Assembly (NCBI RefSeq): GCF_001426195.1
Contig: NZ_LMRS01000060.1
Span: 40,241 to 104,240 of the forward strand
Direction: 5' to 3'
DNA length: 64,000 nt
Source of the DNA: Sphingomonas sp. Leaf339
GTDB taxonomy: Bacteria > Pseudomonadota > Alphaproteobacteria > Sphingomonadales > Sphingomonadaceae
Shown: one piece after another, positions 35,800 through 43,637 of the stretch
Layout of the letters: each line of letters starts with the position of its first letter
Numbering within the stretch: the first letter of the stretch is position 1
Made by a program: the position numbers and the translations under genes
The notes under the pieces: model-generated
The model's input: the letters and a program-made list of their open reading frames with translations, nothing else
Databases searched by the model: none
What the model was told of the DNA's origin: nothing

Positions 35800-36753
35800 A
35801 TGGCCGACACCCTCATCCCATCTTCTCGTACGGTGCTAATGTTGGGTGGGACAGGTTTTTTGGGCACCAATCTGGCCGCTGATCTGGTCCGGGCAGGTCA
35901 TCGCGTGATCGTCGCCGGACGTGAGGCCCGCATTGCACCGTACCGTAAGGATCAATTGCGATCCGATGTAATCCTCGCCGTGAACGATATCGAGGCCATC
36001 GTGGCGCTGGTCCGCGAGCAGGGTATAGACACGGTGGTGCACATGGCTTCAGCAATGGTCCCCTCGAGTTCCTTCGCAGAATATGAAATCGAGCAGCAAA
36101 CTATCGCGCTGCCGACGATGGCGCTGGGGCGCAGACTAGCCGATCTCGAAACGGATCTGGTTTTCATGTCGTCCGGTGGAACGGTGTACGGAGCCTCGCC
36201 TAACGGCATGGCAGGTGAAGAGGACAGTTGTGAACCGATCAGCTTTTATGGGCAGGCCAAGCTTGCGATCGAAGCCGATCTCGCTTTTCTCCGCCGCGCG
36301 TACGGCCTGAATTATCTGATCGTACGGCCGTCCAATCCGTTCGGGCCGCACCAGTCCTTGCGCGGCACGCAAGGACTCATTTCGGTCATCCTCGGCAAAA
36401 TTGCGGACAATCGTCCACTGGAGGTTTGGGGCGATGGCACCAGTATTCGTGATTATATCTACGTCGACGATTTCACGGCGTCGGTCCGCGGCCTGATCGA
36501 GCAGAGGGTCCGCAACACCATCGTCAATCTGGGCAGTGGAGAAGGGCATTCGCTGCTGGAGGTCGTCGCCACGGTGAAGAAGGTCACCGGCTGCGCGCTC
36601 GAACTGGTGTTTCGGCCGAGCCGCCCCGTCGACGTGCCGCGCTTGGTGCTTAATATCAGTCGGCTACGTGATCTGGGGCTTCACCACGCCCGTTCGCTGG
36701 AACATGGGGTGCGGACCTATGTGGACGTTCTTGCAAGCGCCGGCACGGTATAG
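35800..36753 (+). CDS. NAD-dependent sugar epimerase/dehydratase
   Basis: A 317-residue extended SDR. Seen: LMLGGTGFLGTNLAADL (GxxGxxG), FMSSGGTVYG, catalytic FYGQAK, VRPSNPFGP and RDYIYVDDF. This is the WbnF/UDP-glucose 4-epimerase-like family, working in the cytoplasm on a nucleotide sugar. The exact sugar is unknown. It heads the last rightward run of the polysaccharide locus. Confidence 0.88.
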   Translation: MADTLIPSSRTVLMLGGTGFLGTNLAADLVRAGHRVIVAGREARIAPYRKDQLRSDVILAVNDIEAIVALVREQGIDTVVHMASAMVPSSSFAEYEIEQQTIALPTMALGRRLADLETDLVFMSSGGTVYGASPNGMAGEEDSCEPISFYGQAKLAIEADLAFLRRAYGLNYLIVRPSNPFGPHQSLRGTQGLISVILGKIADNRPLEVWGDGTSIRDYIYVDDFTASVRGLIEQRVRNTIVNLGSGEGHSLLEVVATVKKVTGCALELVFRPSRPVDVPRLVLNISRLRDLGLHHARSLEHGVRTYVDVLASAGTV

Positions 36754-36870
36754 ATAAGGGCGTGCCCACGCCAACGGGTTTCGATGGGTCCAAGCGCCGC
36801 GGCCCGATGCCTGGATGACGTTCGATCTTAATGCCTTCATACGGACGAAAATGAATTAAAGGTAGCCTGC

Positions 36871-38052
36871 TTGCCAATCCGTTCCCTGTTGCGCAGTCTC
36901 CTGCGTCATCTGCCTGTCCGCATCACGATTCGTCTGCACGATGCAGCGCGGGCCATTCGGCTTAGGCGCCATTGGCAGCGGAAGAATCCGGCGCCAATCG
37001 CCCTTGTCTCCACGCACGAACTGAGCCTCAGCGGCGCGCCGCGTGTCGCGCTTGATGTCGCGCGTGTGCTTCGCGACGGGGGGCATCAGATCATCGTCAT
37101 ATCCCAATCCGACGGGCCCATGCGCGTGGAGTTCGAACAACTAGGGGCGCTGGTCCTGATCGATCTACTCCCTGGACGCAATCGCCCGTATTTGCATTGG
37201 CTCGCAGAGCGTGCGGAGGTTGCCTTCGCCAACACCGTCCTGTCGGCATCCCTCGTCGATGCATGGGCCGCCCGTGTTCCGACCTGCTGGTATCTACATG
37301 AATTATCGGCGTTCGAAACGCTTGCTGCCGCTGGCGTGCTAGCCAACCCGCTGGCGGGTGCCGCGCGGGTCTGGGCGGGTAGCGAGTTATGCGCTAGGCT
37401 CGTGCGGCCGTATCGTGCCGATGTTATGGTCCTGCCCTACGGTCTGGAACCGATCCAGGAGGTATCGCCAAACCGTTCTAGTGAGGGCGAGGAGGGTAGG
37501 CTCCAGATCGGGATCTTTGGCTCGATCGAGCCGCGCAAGGGCCAGGATTTGGCGCTCGACGGGCTGGCGATGCTCGATCCTGCCGACCGCGCGAAGCTGC
37601 GGCTGCATCTCTATGGCCGGCAGTTCGACCGCGAACTTACAAACTATGTTCTGCAGCAATGCGACACCATGCCGGAGGCTAGTTTTGATGGAGAGCTCGA
37701 CGCTGCTAGCTATCGCACCGCCTTGGCCAGAACCGACTGCATACTCATCAGTTCCCGGGAGGATACGGCACCGCTGGTTTCGATCGATGCGCTGTCGGCG
37801 GGGCGCGTGTTGCTTCTCACCCGCGCGGTCGGCACCAGCGCCTGGCTGAGCGATGGCATCGACGCCCTAATTGAGGAACAGGCCGACGTGTCGGCCATGG
37901 CCCGCCTGTTCCGGCGCGCGCTTGCGACAAGGCCGTACGGTGCCGAGATCGGAGCGGCCGCCAAAGCTAGTTTCGACGCCAATTTCTCGCTTACCGCCTT
38001 TGCAACCCGGCTCAATGACGAATTCGCCTTGGCCAAATCCCACCGGCGCTGA
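36871..38052 (+). CDS. GT4-type glycosyltransferase
   Basis: A 393-residue GT-B enzyme. Seen: ALVSTHELSLSGAPRVALDVARVLRD, WYLHELSAFETLA, IGIFGSIEPRKGQDLALDGLA, and SREDTAPLVSIDALSAGRVLL with the donor-site motif. Start is TTG with AAAGG nine bases upstream. It is followed by the RgpF-like gene with an 11-base gap. Confidence 0.83.
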   Translation: MPIRSLLRSLLRHLPVRITIRLHDAARAIRLRRHWQRKNPAPIALVSTHELSLSGAPRVALDVARVLRDGGHQIIVISQSDGPMRVEFEQLGALVLIDLLPGRNRPYLHWLAERAEVAFANTVLSASLVDAWAARVPTCWYLHELSAFETLAAAGVLANPLAGAARVWAGSELCARLVRPYRADVMVLPYGLEPIQEVSPNRSSEGEEGRLQIGIFGSIEPRKGQDLALDGLAMLDPADRAKLRLHLYGRQFDRELTNYVLQQCDTMPEASFDGELDAASYRTALARTDCILISSREDTAPLVSIDALSAGRVLLLTRAVGTSAWLSDGIDALIEEQADVSAMARLFRRALATRPYGAEIGAAAKASFDANFSLTAFATRLNDEFALAKSHRR

Positions 38053-38063
38053 CAGGGGTAGAA

Positions 38064-38957
38064 ATGGCCTTGTTCTCAACGATTGACCGCCTTGCCATAG
38101 AAGGCGTGCATTCCTGCGACACCCTCACGCGGGATTGGACCTTTGTGCCGTCCACCCCATGGTCGGGCGCGTTCGTGCATCGCCTCAAGGCGCAGCTGAC
38201 GGAGCGTCGGCCCCCACCGCGCCGGCTCATCATGAAAGCGCCTGACCATAGAAAACGCTGGGTGCTCTATTTCATGTTCCTGCTCGACGGAGAGGTTACG
38301 GCAGCACATCGCTTCACCCTCGAACGACTCGCTGCACTGGACGCCGGCCTGTTCGTGATCTGCGCCCTGCCATCGCCCGACACGGTGCCTGCGGTGATTT
38401 TCGATTATGCCGATGCGGTCGTGGCAAAGGGCCTCGAAGGATATGATTTTTCCGCTTATGCCATCGGCCTGAACATGATTGTGGAGAACAGCCCGGGCTG
38501 CGACCTGTTCGTGATGAACGATTCGGTCTTCGGACCATTCACCGATCTGGGTTCGGAGATGGATACGGCTCTCTGGCGCTTCACCGGCTATACCGCCTAT
38601 TCGCTGATCGAGAACCACATCCAGTCTTACGCCTTCATTCTGAAAGGGGTCGACCAAGGGATGGAGCGGGCCTTGCGCCCCGTCCTACCGCGCGGCTTTG
38701 TCTATGATCGCTACAAGGACGTGGTGTTCCAGCAAGAGACCAGACTTGCGCGAGTTGCCTCTCGCGGGATGTCTATAGGTGCTAAATGGTATTCCCATCA
38801 CCGGTCGAATAGCGAGCCGGCATTTTTCTGTGCGTTGTCCCTACTGAAAACCGGGTTCCCATTCCTAAAAAAATCACTGTTCCGAAAAATGCCCGGCACT
38901 TACGATCCAGACGCGGTCGCCGCTGTATTGGAAGAACTGAGACATCCGCGACCCTAA
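38064..38957 (+). CDS. Rhamnan synthesis F (RgpF)-like protein
   Basis: A 297-residue protein of the RgpF family. Seen: YDFSAYAIGL, LFVMNDSVFGPFTDLG, and PFLKKSLFRKMPGTYD, with an IENHIQSYAFIL stretch. RgpF proteins are glycosyltransferases of rhamnose-rich cell-wall and O-polysaccharides. It closes the EPS locus, and the next gene is the unrelated ohr. Confidence 0.8.
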   Translation: MALFSTIDRLAIEGVHSCDTLTRDWTFVPSTPWSGAFVHRLKAQLTERRPPPRRLIMKAPDHRKRWVLYFMFLLDGEVTAAHRFTLERLAALDAGLFVICALPSPDTVPAVIFDYADAVVAKGLEGYDFSAYAIGLNMIVENSPGCDLFVMNDSVFGPFTDLGSEMDTALWRFTGYTAYSLIENHIQSYAFILKGVDQGMERALRPVLPRGFVYDRYKDVVFQQETRLARVASRGMSIGAKWYSHHRSNSEPAFFCALSLLKTGFPFLKKSLFRKMPGTYDPDAVAAVLEELRHPRP

Positions 38958-38999
38958 GCGCTCAACGGAGTGCCTCCCAAAATCATATTCTGATATCAA

Positions 39000-39032
39000 A
39001 ACGGCCCGCCTCGATCATCAAAGCGGGCCGTT
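39000..39032. terminator. Perfect 10-bp hairpin terminator
   Basis: AACGGCCCGC at 39000-39009 and GCGGGCCGTT at 39023-39032. On the minus strand it is followed by TTTT, ending ohr; on the plus strand by CATTTAAT, ending the EPS run. Bidirectional. Confidence 0.75.
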
Positions 39033-39039
39033 CATTTAA

Positions 39040-39465
39040 TTAAACCACCGCCAGTCCCACATCAACATTGCCCCGCGTCGCGTTGGAATACGGGCAAATC
39101 TCATGCGCTGTTTCCACCAGCGTCTGCGCTTGATCGCGGTCCAGGCCGGGGAGGGCGATGGTCAGGTCGGTGGTGATGCCGAAACCGCCGGCAGCGCGGG
39201 GGCCGATACCAACTTTGGCGGTGACCGTCATGTCGGTGGGCAGTTTCACCTTCAGTTGTTGGCCGGCGACCTTCAGCGCGCCGATGAAGCAGGCGGAATA
39301 GCCTGCGGCGAACAGCTGTTCAGGGTTGCTGCCGTCACCGCCGGCGCCGCCCAGTTCCTTGGGCGTCGAGAGCTTCACGTCGAGCGTGCCGTCTTCCGAC
39401 CGGGCATGGCCGTCGCGACCGCCGGTGGCCATGGCGGTGGTGGTGTATTTAACGTCAACCAACAT
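39040..39465 (-). CDS. ohr: Organic hydroperoxide resistance protein Ohr
   Basis: A 141-residue OsmC/Ohr-family thiol peroxidase reducing organic hydroperoxides in the cytoplasm. Seen: VKYTTTAMATGGRDG, GYSACFIGAL with the peroxidatic Cys, and ICPYSNATRGNVDV with the resolving Cys. It is divergent from the MarR-type OhrR gene with an operator between them. Confidence 0.95.
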   Translation of the reverse strand: MLVDVKYTTTAMATGGRDGHARSEDGTLDVKLSTPKELGGAGGDGSNPEQLFAAGYSACFIGALKVAGQQLKVKLPTDMTVTAKVGIGPRAAGGFGITTDLTIALPGLDRDQAQTLVETAHEICPYSNATRGNVDVGLAVV

Positions 39466-39539
39466 TACTTATCTCCACATTAGTTATTGTGATAAACATA
39501 TGAGGGAGGTAAAAGGCTCTGTCCATCATTAATTTGCCG

Positions 39540-39554
39540 CAATAAGCATTATTG
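39540..39554. promoter_or_regulatory. OhrR operator dyad
   Basis: CAATAA-gca-TTATTG, a perfect inverted repeat 15 bases upstream of the ohrR start and inside the divergent ohr-ohrR promoter region. OhrR repressors bind AT-rich palindromes of this kind. Assignment is by position and symmetry. Confidence 0.6.
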
Positions 39555-39569
39555 TGGTATTATCTTGAT

Positions 39570-40022
39570 ATGGAAGACGTCACCCCCCTGTCCGGTCCCC
39601 TGCCCCTCGACGAGCAGCTCTGCTTTTCGCTTTATGCCGCGACGATCGCGATCAATCGGGCGTACAAGCCGGTGCTCGACCAACTGGGCATCACCTATCC
39701 GCAGTTCCTGGTCCTCCAGACGCTGAACGAGGCGGGGGGCGGGCGATCGATCGGGGCGATCGCCGAGCGGCTGGCACTGGAGCCGAGCACGATCACGCCG
39801 CTGGCCAAGCGGCTAGAGGCGGCGGGCCTCGTCACCCGTGTCCGCAACCCGGCTGACGAGCGACAGGTGCATGTCCGTCTGACCGAGATGGGCAAGACGC
39901 GCTGGGCGGAAACCGGGTGCCTCGCGCCGTTGATCGTCGCGCGGTCGGGGATGACGCCCGAGCGGCTAGCGGCGCTGAATGCGGAGGTGTCGGCGCTGCG
40001 GCGCGGGCTGGCCGCGGCGTAA
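39570..40022 (+). CDS. ohrR: MarR-family regulator OhrR
   Basis: A 150-residue MarR-family repressor. Seen: LDEQLCFSLYAATIAINRAY, with the redox-sensing N-terminal Cys; winged helix SIGAIAERLALEPSTITPLAKRLEAAGLVTRVRNPADERQV. Oxidation of the Cys by organic peroxides releases DNA. The start at MEDVTP fits the family, and no strong ribosome site is visible. Confidence 0.92.
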   Translation: MEDVTPLSGPLPLDEQLCFSLYAATIAINRAYKPVLDQLGITYPQFLVLQTLNEAGGGRSIGAIAERLALEPSTITPLAKRLEAAGLVTRVRNPADERQVHVRLTEMGKTRWAETGCLAPLIVARSGMTPERLAALNAEVSALRRGLAAA

Positions 40023-40120
40023 ATTTGATGGCGAGATAGGCAGCCTGAGTGGGTGATCGATCCCGCTCGTACATGCTATCCGCTCCCGTCCTCATCCCTC
40101 TCTCGGTGAGTGAGGAAAAC

Positions 40121-42706
40121 TTAGCTGTCCAGCGTCTGGCGGACTCTGGTGGCGAGTTCCTCGATGGTGAAGGGTTTGCCGATCAGCGCTATGCCGTCCT
40201 GCTGAATGGCGTCGCGGGCATAGCCGGTCGTAAAGAGTATCTTCAGGTCCGGCCAGCGCTCTGTCGCCTCCTGGGCCAGCTTCACACCGTTCACTTCCGG
40301 CATGACGATGTCGGTGAACATCAGCGCGACGTCGGAGCGCGTTTCCAGCAGGCGCAGCGCGGCCGCGGCGCCGTCGGCGGACAGGACGCGGTAGCCCAGT
40401 TCGGTCAGCGCATCGGTGCTGAACTGGCGGACCGTGGGTTCGTCCTCGACCACCAGCACCACTTCGCCCCGGTTGACCGGCACCGGCCCGGCCATGGCCT
40501 TGCCCTGCTGCTGCACACCATCGGCGCTGGTCAGGCGCGGCAGGGAGATCGTCACGCGCGTCCCCTGGCCGGGGGCGGAATCGATCGCGACATGGCCACC
40601 CGACTGGCGGGCGAACCCGTACACCTGGCTAAGGCCGAGGCCGGTTCCCTTGCCCACTTCCTTGGTGGTGAAGAACGGGTCGAACGCCTTGGCGATCACC
40701 TCGGCGGTCATGCCCGTGCCGGTGTCGCCGACGGTGATCGCGACATAGTCGCCGGGGGTGAGGCCGGGATGGTCGCTACCCAAAACGACGTCGCGCGTCT
40801 CGATCGTCAACCGCCCGCCCTCCGGCATCGCATCGCGCGCGTTCATCGCCAGATTGAGGACGACGTTCTCGAGCTGGCTCGCATCGGCCAGCGCGCGCCA
40901 GCCGCCACCGGCCAGCACAGTCTCCATCACGATATCGGCGCCCAGTGCGCCGCGGATCAGGTCGGTCATGCCGGTTACCAGCGCGTCGACATCGACGGGT
41001 TCGGGATTGAGCGGCTGGTTGCGGGTGAAGGCGAGCAACCGCTGCGTCAGGTTGGCTGCCCGCCGCGCGCCATCCAGCGCGGCATCGACATAGCGCCTGA
41101 TGCGCGCGTCCTGACTGTCGACCCGCCGATTCAGTAGGTCGAGCGAGCCGATGATGACGGCGAGCATATTGTTGAAATCATGCGCGATCCCGCCGGTCAG
41201 CTGGCCAACCGCTTCCATTTTCTGGCTCTGGCGCAGCGTCGCTTCGATCCGCGCCTGTTCGGCCAGTGCAGCGGCGACGCGGGCCTCCAGCTCTGCCTCG
41301 GCGACCTTGCGTTCCTCGATGTCGATGACCGATCCGACATAACCCAGATAGCTGCCATCGATGTCGAAACGCGGCGCGGCGGTATCGATCGTCCAGCGAT
41401 AGACGCCGTCGGCGCGGCGCAGGCGGAAATCGACGCGGTACTGGCGCTGTTCCGCATTGGCGGTGGCGAAGGCCTCGCCGGCCAACGGCCGGTCGTCGGG
41501 ATGGACGGCGTCGAGCCAGCCATTCCCCTCGCCGCTACCGTGTTCCTGCCCGGTGAAGTCGTACCACCGCGCGTTCAGATAGGTGCAATAGCCGGTCGGA
41601 TCGGTCACCCACATCATCACCGGCGCATTATCGGCCATGTTGCGGAACCGCGCCTCGCTCTCACGCAGGCGGTCGTCGGCGCGCAGGCGCTCGATCGCGG
41701 TGGCGATCTGCGCGATCAGGGTGCGCAGGACGCCCAGTTCGCCGTCCGAAAATGGCGGCCCCCGCCGCCCGAACGACAGGGTGCCGAGTAGGCGGTCGTC
41801 ATGGATCAACGGCGAGCTGACATAGGCGTCCAGCCCCAGCATCCGCAGGAACGCGGCCTCGGGATCGTCGGACAGCTGGATGTCAGTCAGATGCGCCGGT
41901 GTCCGCGTCTGGGCGACGATGCCGCAGATGGTCTGGCCGAATTCCAGGCGGCGGGCCTGCCGCTGTTGTTCGGGCGTCAGCCCGGCGGACGCGACGAGGC
42001 GCAGGTCCTGATCGCTGCAGGTGTAGAAGAACGATACGTTGAGCCCGAACGGCTCCTCCAGCAACGCATAGACGTCGCGGATCATGGTCGCAGCATCGTC
42101 GGCCGCCAACAGGCTGGCCGCACCCTTCGTCAACAGGGCCAGCCGCTGTCCGCGCTTCTCCGCCCGTGCCGCTTCCGCCTCGGCCAGCGCGGCGGTGCGC
42201 CGCAGTTCCAGCTGCGTCATGGTATAGGCGGCCAACATCTTTAGCGTGCGTTTCTGTCGTTCGCTGATCCCGTCCGGCCGGGGCATCGTGTCGAGAACAC
42301 AGACCGCGCCAACGGGTATGCCATCCGGCGTTTCCAGCACGGCACCGGCATAGAAGCGCACACCCTCTGCCTGGATCAACGGGTTGTCGTCGAACCGGCT
42401 GTCGCGCGCCAGATCGGGTACGACCACCACACCCGGTTCAAGTATGACATGTCGACAAATCGACATGTCGATAGGTAGATTGTTCCAGTCTACCCCTATC
42501 GCGGCCTTGAACCATTGCCGGTCGCCGACCACGAAATTGACCATCGCCATCGGCGCTTCAAGGATTTCGGCCGCCATGGCTGCGATGTCGTCGAATGCCG
42601 CCTCTGGTGGGGTATCGAGGATGTTGTAGCGGGCGATCGCATCGATCCGGGCGCGATCGTCGAGTATCGTATCCTCGCCCCTGTCATCACAGTCGCCGTT
42701 GCTCAT
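40121..42706 (-). CDS. Orphan hybrid sensor histidine kinase (GAF-GAF-PAS-HK-REC)
   Basis: An 861-residue cytoplasmic hybrid kinase. Order: GAF 1 (about 30-170), GAF 2 (190-350), PAS/PAC (360-480; FRNMADNAPVMMWVTDP), HisKA with phosphorylated His in GGIAHDFNNML, HATPase (NAMNARDAMPEGG-like NVVLNLAMNARDA, GDTGTGM, GTGLGLSQV), and C-terminal receiver (VEDEPTVRQF; phospho-Asp in FTDIVMP). No membrane segment. No partner regulator gene is adjacent. The CATGTC-N8-GACATG dyad lies within codons for DMSICRHV. Confidence 0.9.
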   Translation of the reverse strand: MSNGDCDDRGEDTILDDRARIDAIARYNILDTPPEAAFDDIAAMAAEILEAPMAMVNFVVGDRQWFKAAIGVDWNNLPIDMSICRHVILEPGVVVVPDLARDSRFDDNPLIQAEGVRFYAGAVLETPDGIPVGAVCVLDTMPRPDGISERQKRTLKMLAAYTMTQLELRRTAALAEAEAARAEKRGQRLALLTKGAASLLAADDAATMIRDVYALLEEPFGLNVSFFYTCSDQDLRLVASAGLTPEQQRQARRLEFGQTICGIVAQTRTPAHLTDIQLSDDPEAAFLRMLGLDAYVSSPLIHDDRLLGTLSFGRRGPPFSDGELGVLRTLIAQIATAIERLRADDRLRESEARFRNMADNAPVMMWVTDPTGYCTYLNARWYDFTGQEHGSGEGNGWLDAVHPDDRPLAGEAFATANAEQRQYRVDFRLRRADGVYRWTIDTAAPRFDIDGSYLGYVGSVIDIEERKVAEAELEARVAAALAEQARIEATLRQSQKMEAVGQLTGGIAHDFNNMLAVIIGSLDLLNRRVDSQDARIRRYVDAALDGARRAANLTQRLLAFTRNQPLNPEPVDVDALVTGMTDLIRGALGADIVMETVLAGGGWRALADASQLENVVLNLAMNARDAMPEGGRLTIETRDVVLGSDHPGLTPGDYVAITVGDTGTGMTAEVIAKAFDPFFTTKEVGKGTGLGLSQVYGFARQSGGHVAIDSAPGQGTRVTISLPRLTSADGVQQQGKAMAGPVPVNRGEVVLVVEDEPTVRQFSTDALTELGYRVLSADGAAAALRLLETRSDVALMFTDIVMPEVNGVKLAQEATERWPDLKILFTTGYARDAIQQDGIALIGKPFTIEELATRVRQTLDS
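42448..42467. repeat. Intragenic CATGTC-N8-GACATG dyad
   Basis: Third perfect copy of the spaced dyad found upstream of parA and behind the RES toxin. Here it sits inside the first GAF domain of the kinase gene, where the codons also encode a plausible family sequence. Chance cannot be ruled out for this single copy. Confidence 0.4.
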
Positions 42707-42886
42707 CCGCCATCTGTCCCGCCGGTGGTGTTTTCACCCATCAGATGGTCGATCGACCAAAAGTGCGTTTCGTTCCAGTGTTAAAGCGGGTCTGGATCGT
42801 CAACCCGCGCGTTAACTGATGATCGATTACCCCACATCTTTTCCCGGTGGCGATGTCTTCCCTCTCTCCTGTGTAGCGATATCACC

Positions 42887-43552
42887 ATGCCCTTCCGCGC
42901 CATCTTCTTCGATATCGACGGCACGCTGGTCGACAGCAATGACAGTCACGTAGCGGCATGGGAGGCGGCGTTCGCAGGGGTCGGCGTGACGTTCGACCGA
43001 CAGGTGATCCATGACCAGATCGGCAAGGGCGCCGACATGCTGGTGCCGACGCTGATGCCCGACAGCGACCAGGAGATGCAGGAGAAACTGGGCAAGGCGC
43101 AGGGCGCGGCATTTCGCACAGGTTTCCGCGACGCGATCAGGCCGTTTCCGGAAGCACATGCGCTGCTGGCCCGCGCGGCCGCGAACGGGCAGACGGTGGT
43201 CCTTGCCTCGTCCGCCTCGCGTGAGGATCTTGACCATTATCTGGGCCTGCTGGGCGCGCATGATCTGGTCGATGCGACGACCAGCGCCGACGATGTCGAA
43301 AGTACCAAGCCCGCGCCCGACATCTTCGCAATCGCGCTGAAAAAGGTGGCACCGCTCACCGCCGGCGATGTTGTCGTGGTGGGCGATACGCCCTATGATG
43401 TCGAGGCGGCGAAGAGGTGCGGGATCGCGGCGATCGGCCTGCGATCGGGCAAATTTCCCGATGACGCATTGCTGTCGGCAGGTGCCATCGCGCTCTACGA
43501 CGATGTCGCAGCGCTGCTGCGTGATTATGAGGCATCCCCACTAGGTCGATGA
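42887..43552 (+). CDS. HAD-superfamily phosphatase
   Basis: A 221-residue HAD hydrolase. Seen: FFDIDGTLVDSND (motif I, nucleophile Asp), VLASSAS (motif II), KPAPDIF (motif III Lys) and VVGDTPYDVEAAK (motif IV). The cap domain type fits the phosphoglycolate phosphatase/beta-phosphoglucomutase group. Substrate unknown. Confidence 0.88.
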   Translation: MPFRAIFFDIDGTLVDSNDSHVAAWEAAFAGVGVTFDRQVIHDQIGKGADMLVPTLMPDSDQEMQEKLGKAQGAAFRTGFRDAIRPFPEAHALLARAAANGQTVVLASSASREDLDHYLGLLGAHDLVDATTSADDVESTKPAPDIFAIALKKVAPLTAGDVVVVGDTPYDVEAAKRCGIAAIGLRSGKFPDDALLSAGAIALYDDVAALLRDYEASPLGR

Positions 43553-43566
43553 GCCTCCATTCAGTT

Positions 43567-43579
43567 AGTGATAATCACT
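43567..43579. promoter_or_regulatory. Fur-like box upstream of TonB receptor
   Basis: AGTGAT-A-ATCACT, a perfect palindrome resembling half of the GATAAT-type Fur consensus, about 60 bases before the receptor start. Predicts iron repression. Confidence 0.55.
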
Positions 43580-43637
43580 TGCATTAGCCGCTGCCGGTTC
43601 TATGCACCCTCCACTTGCGGATTGGGAAAGTGGTTTC

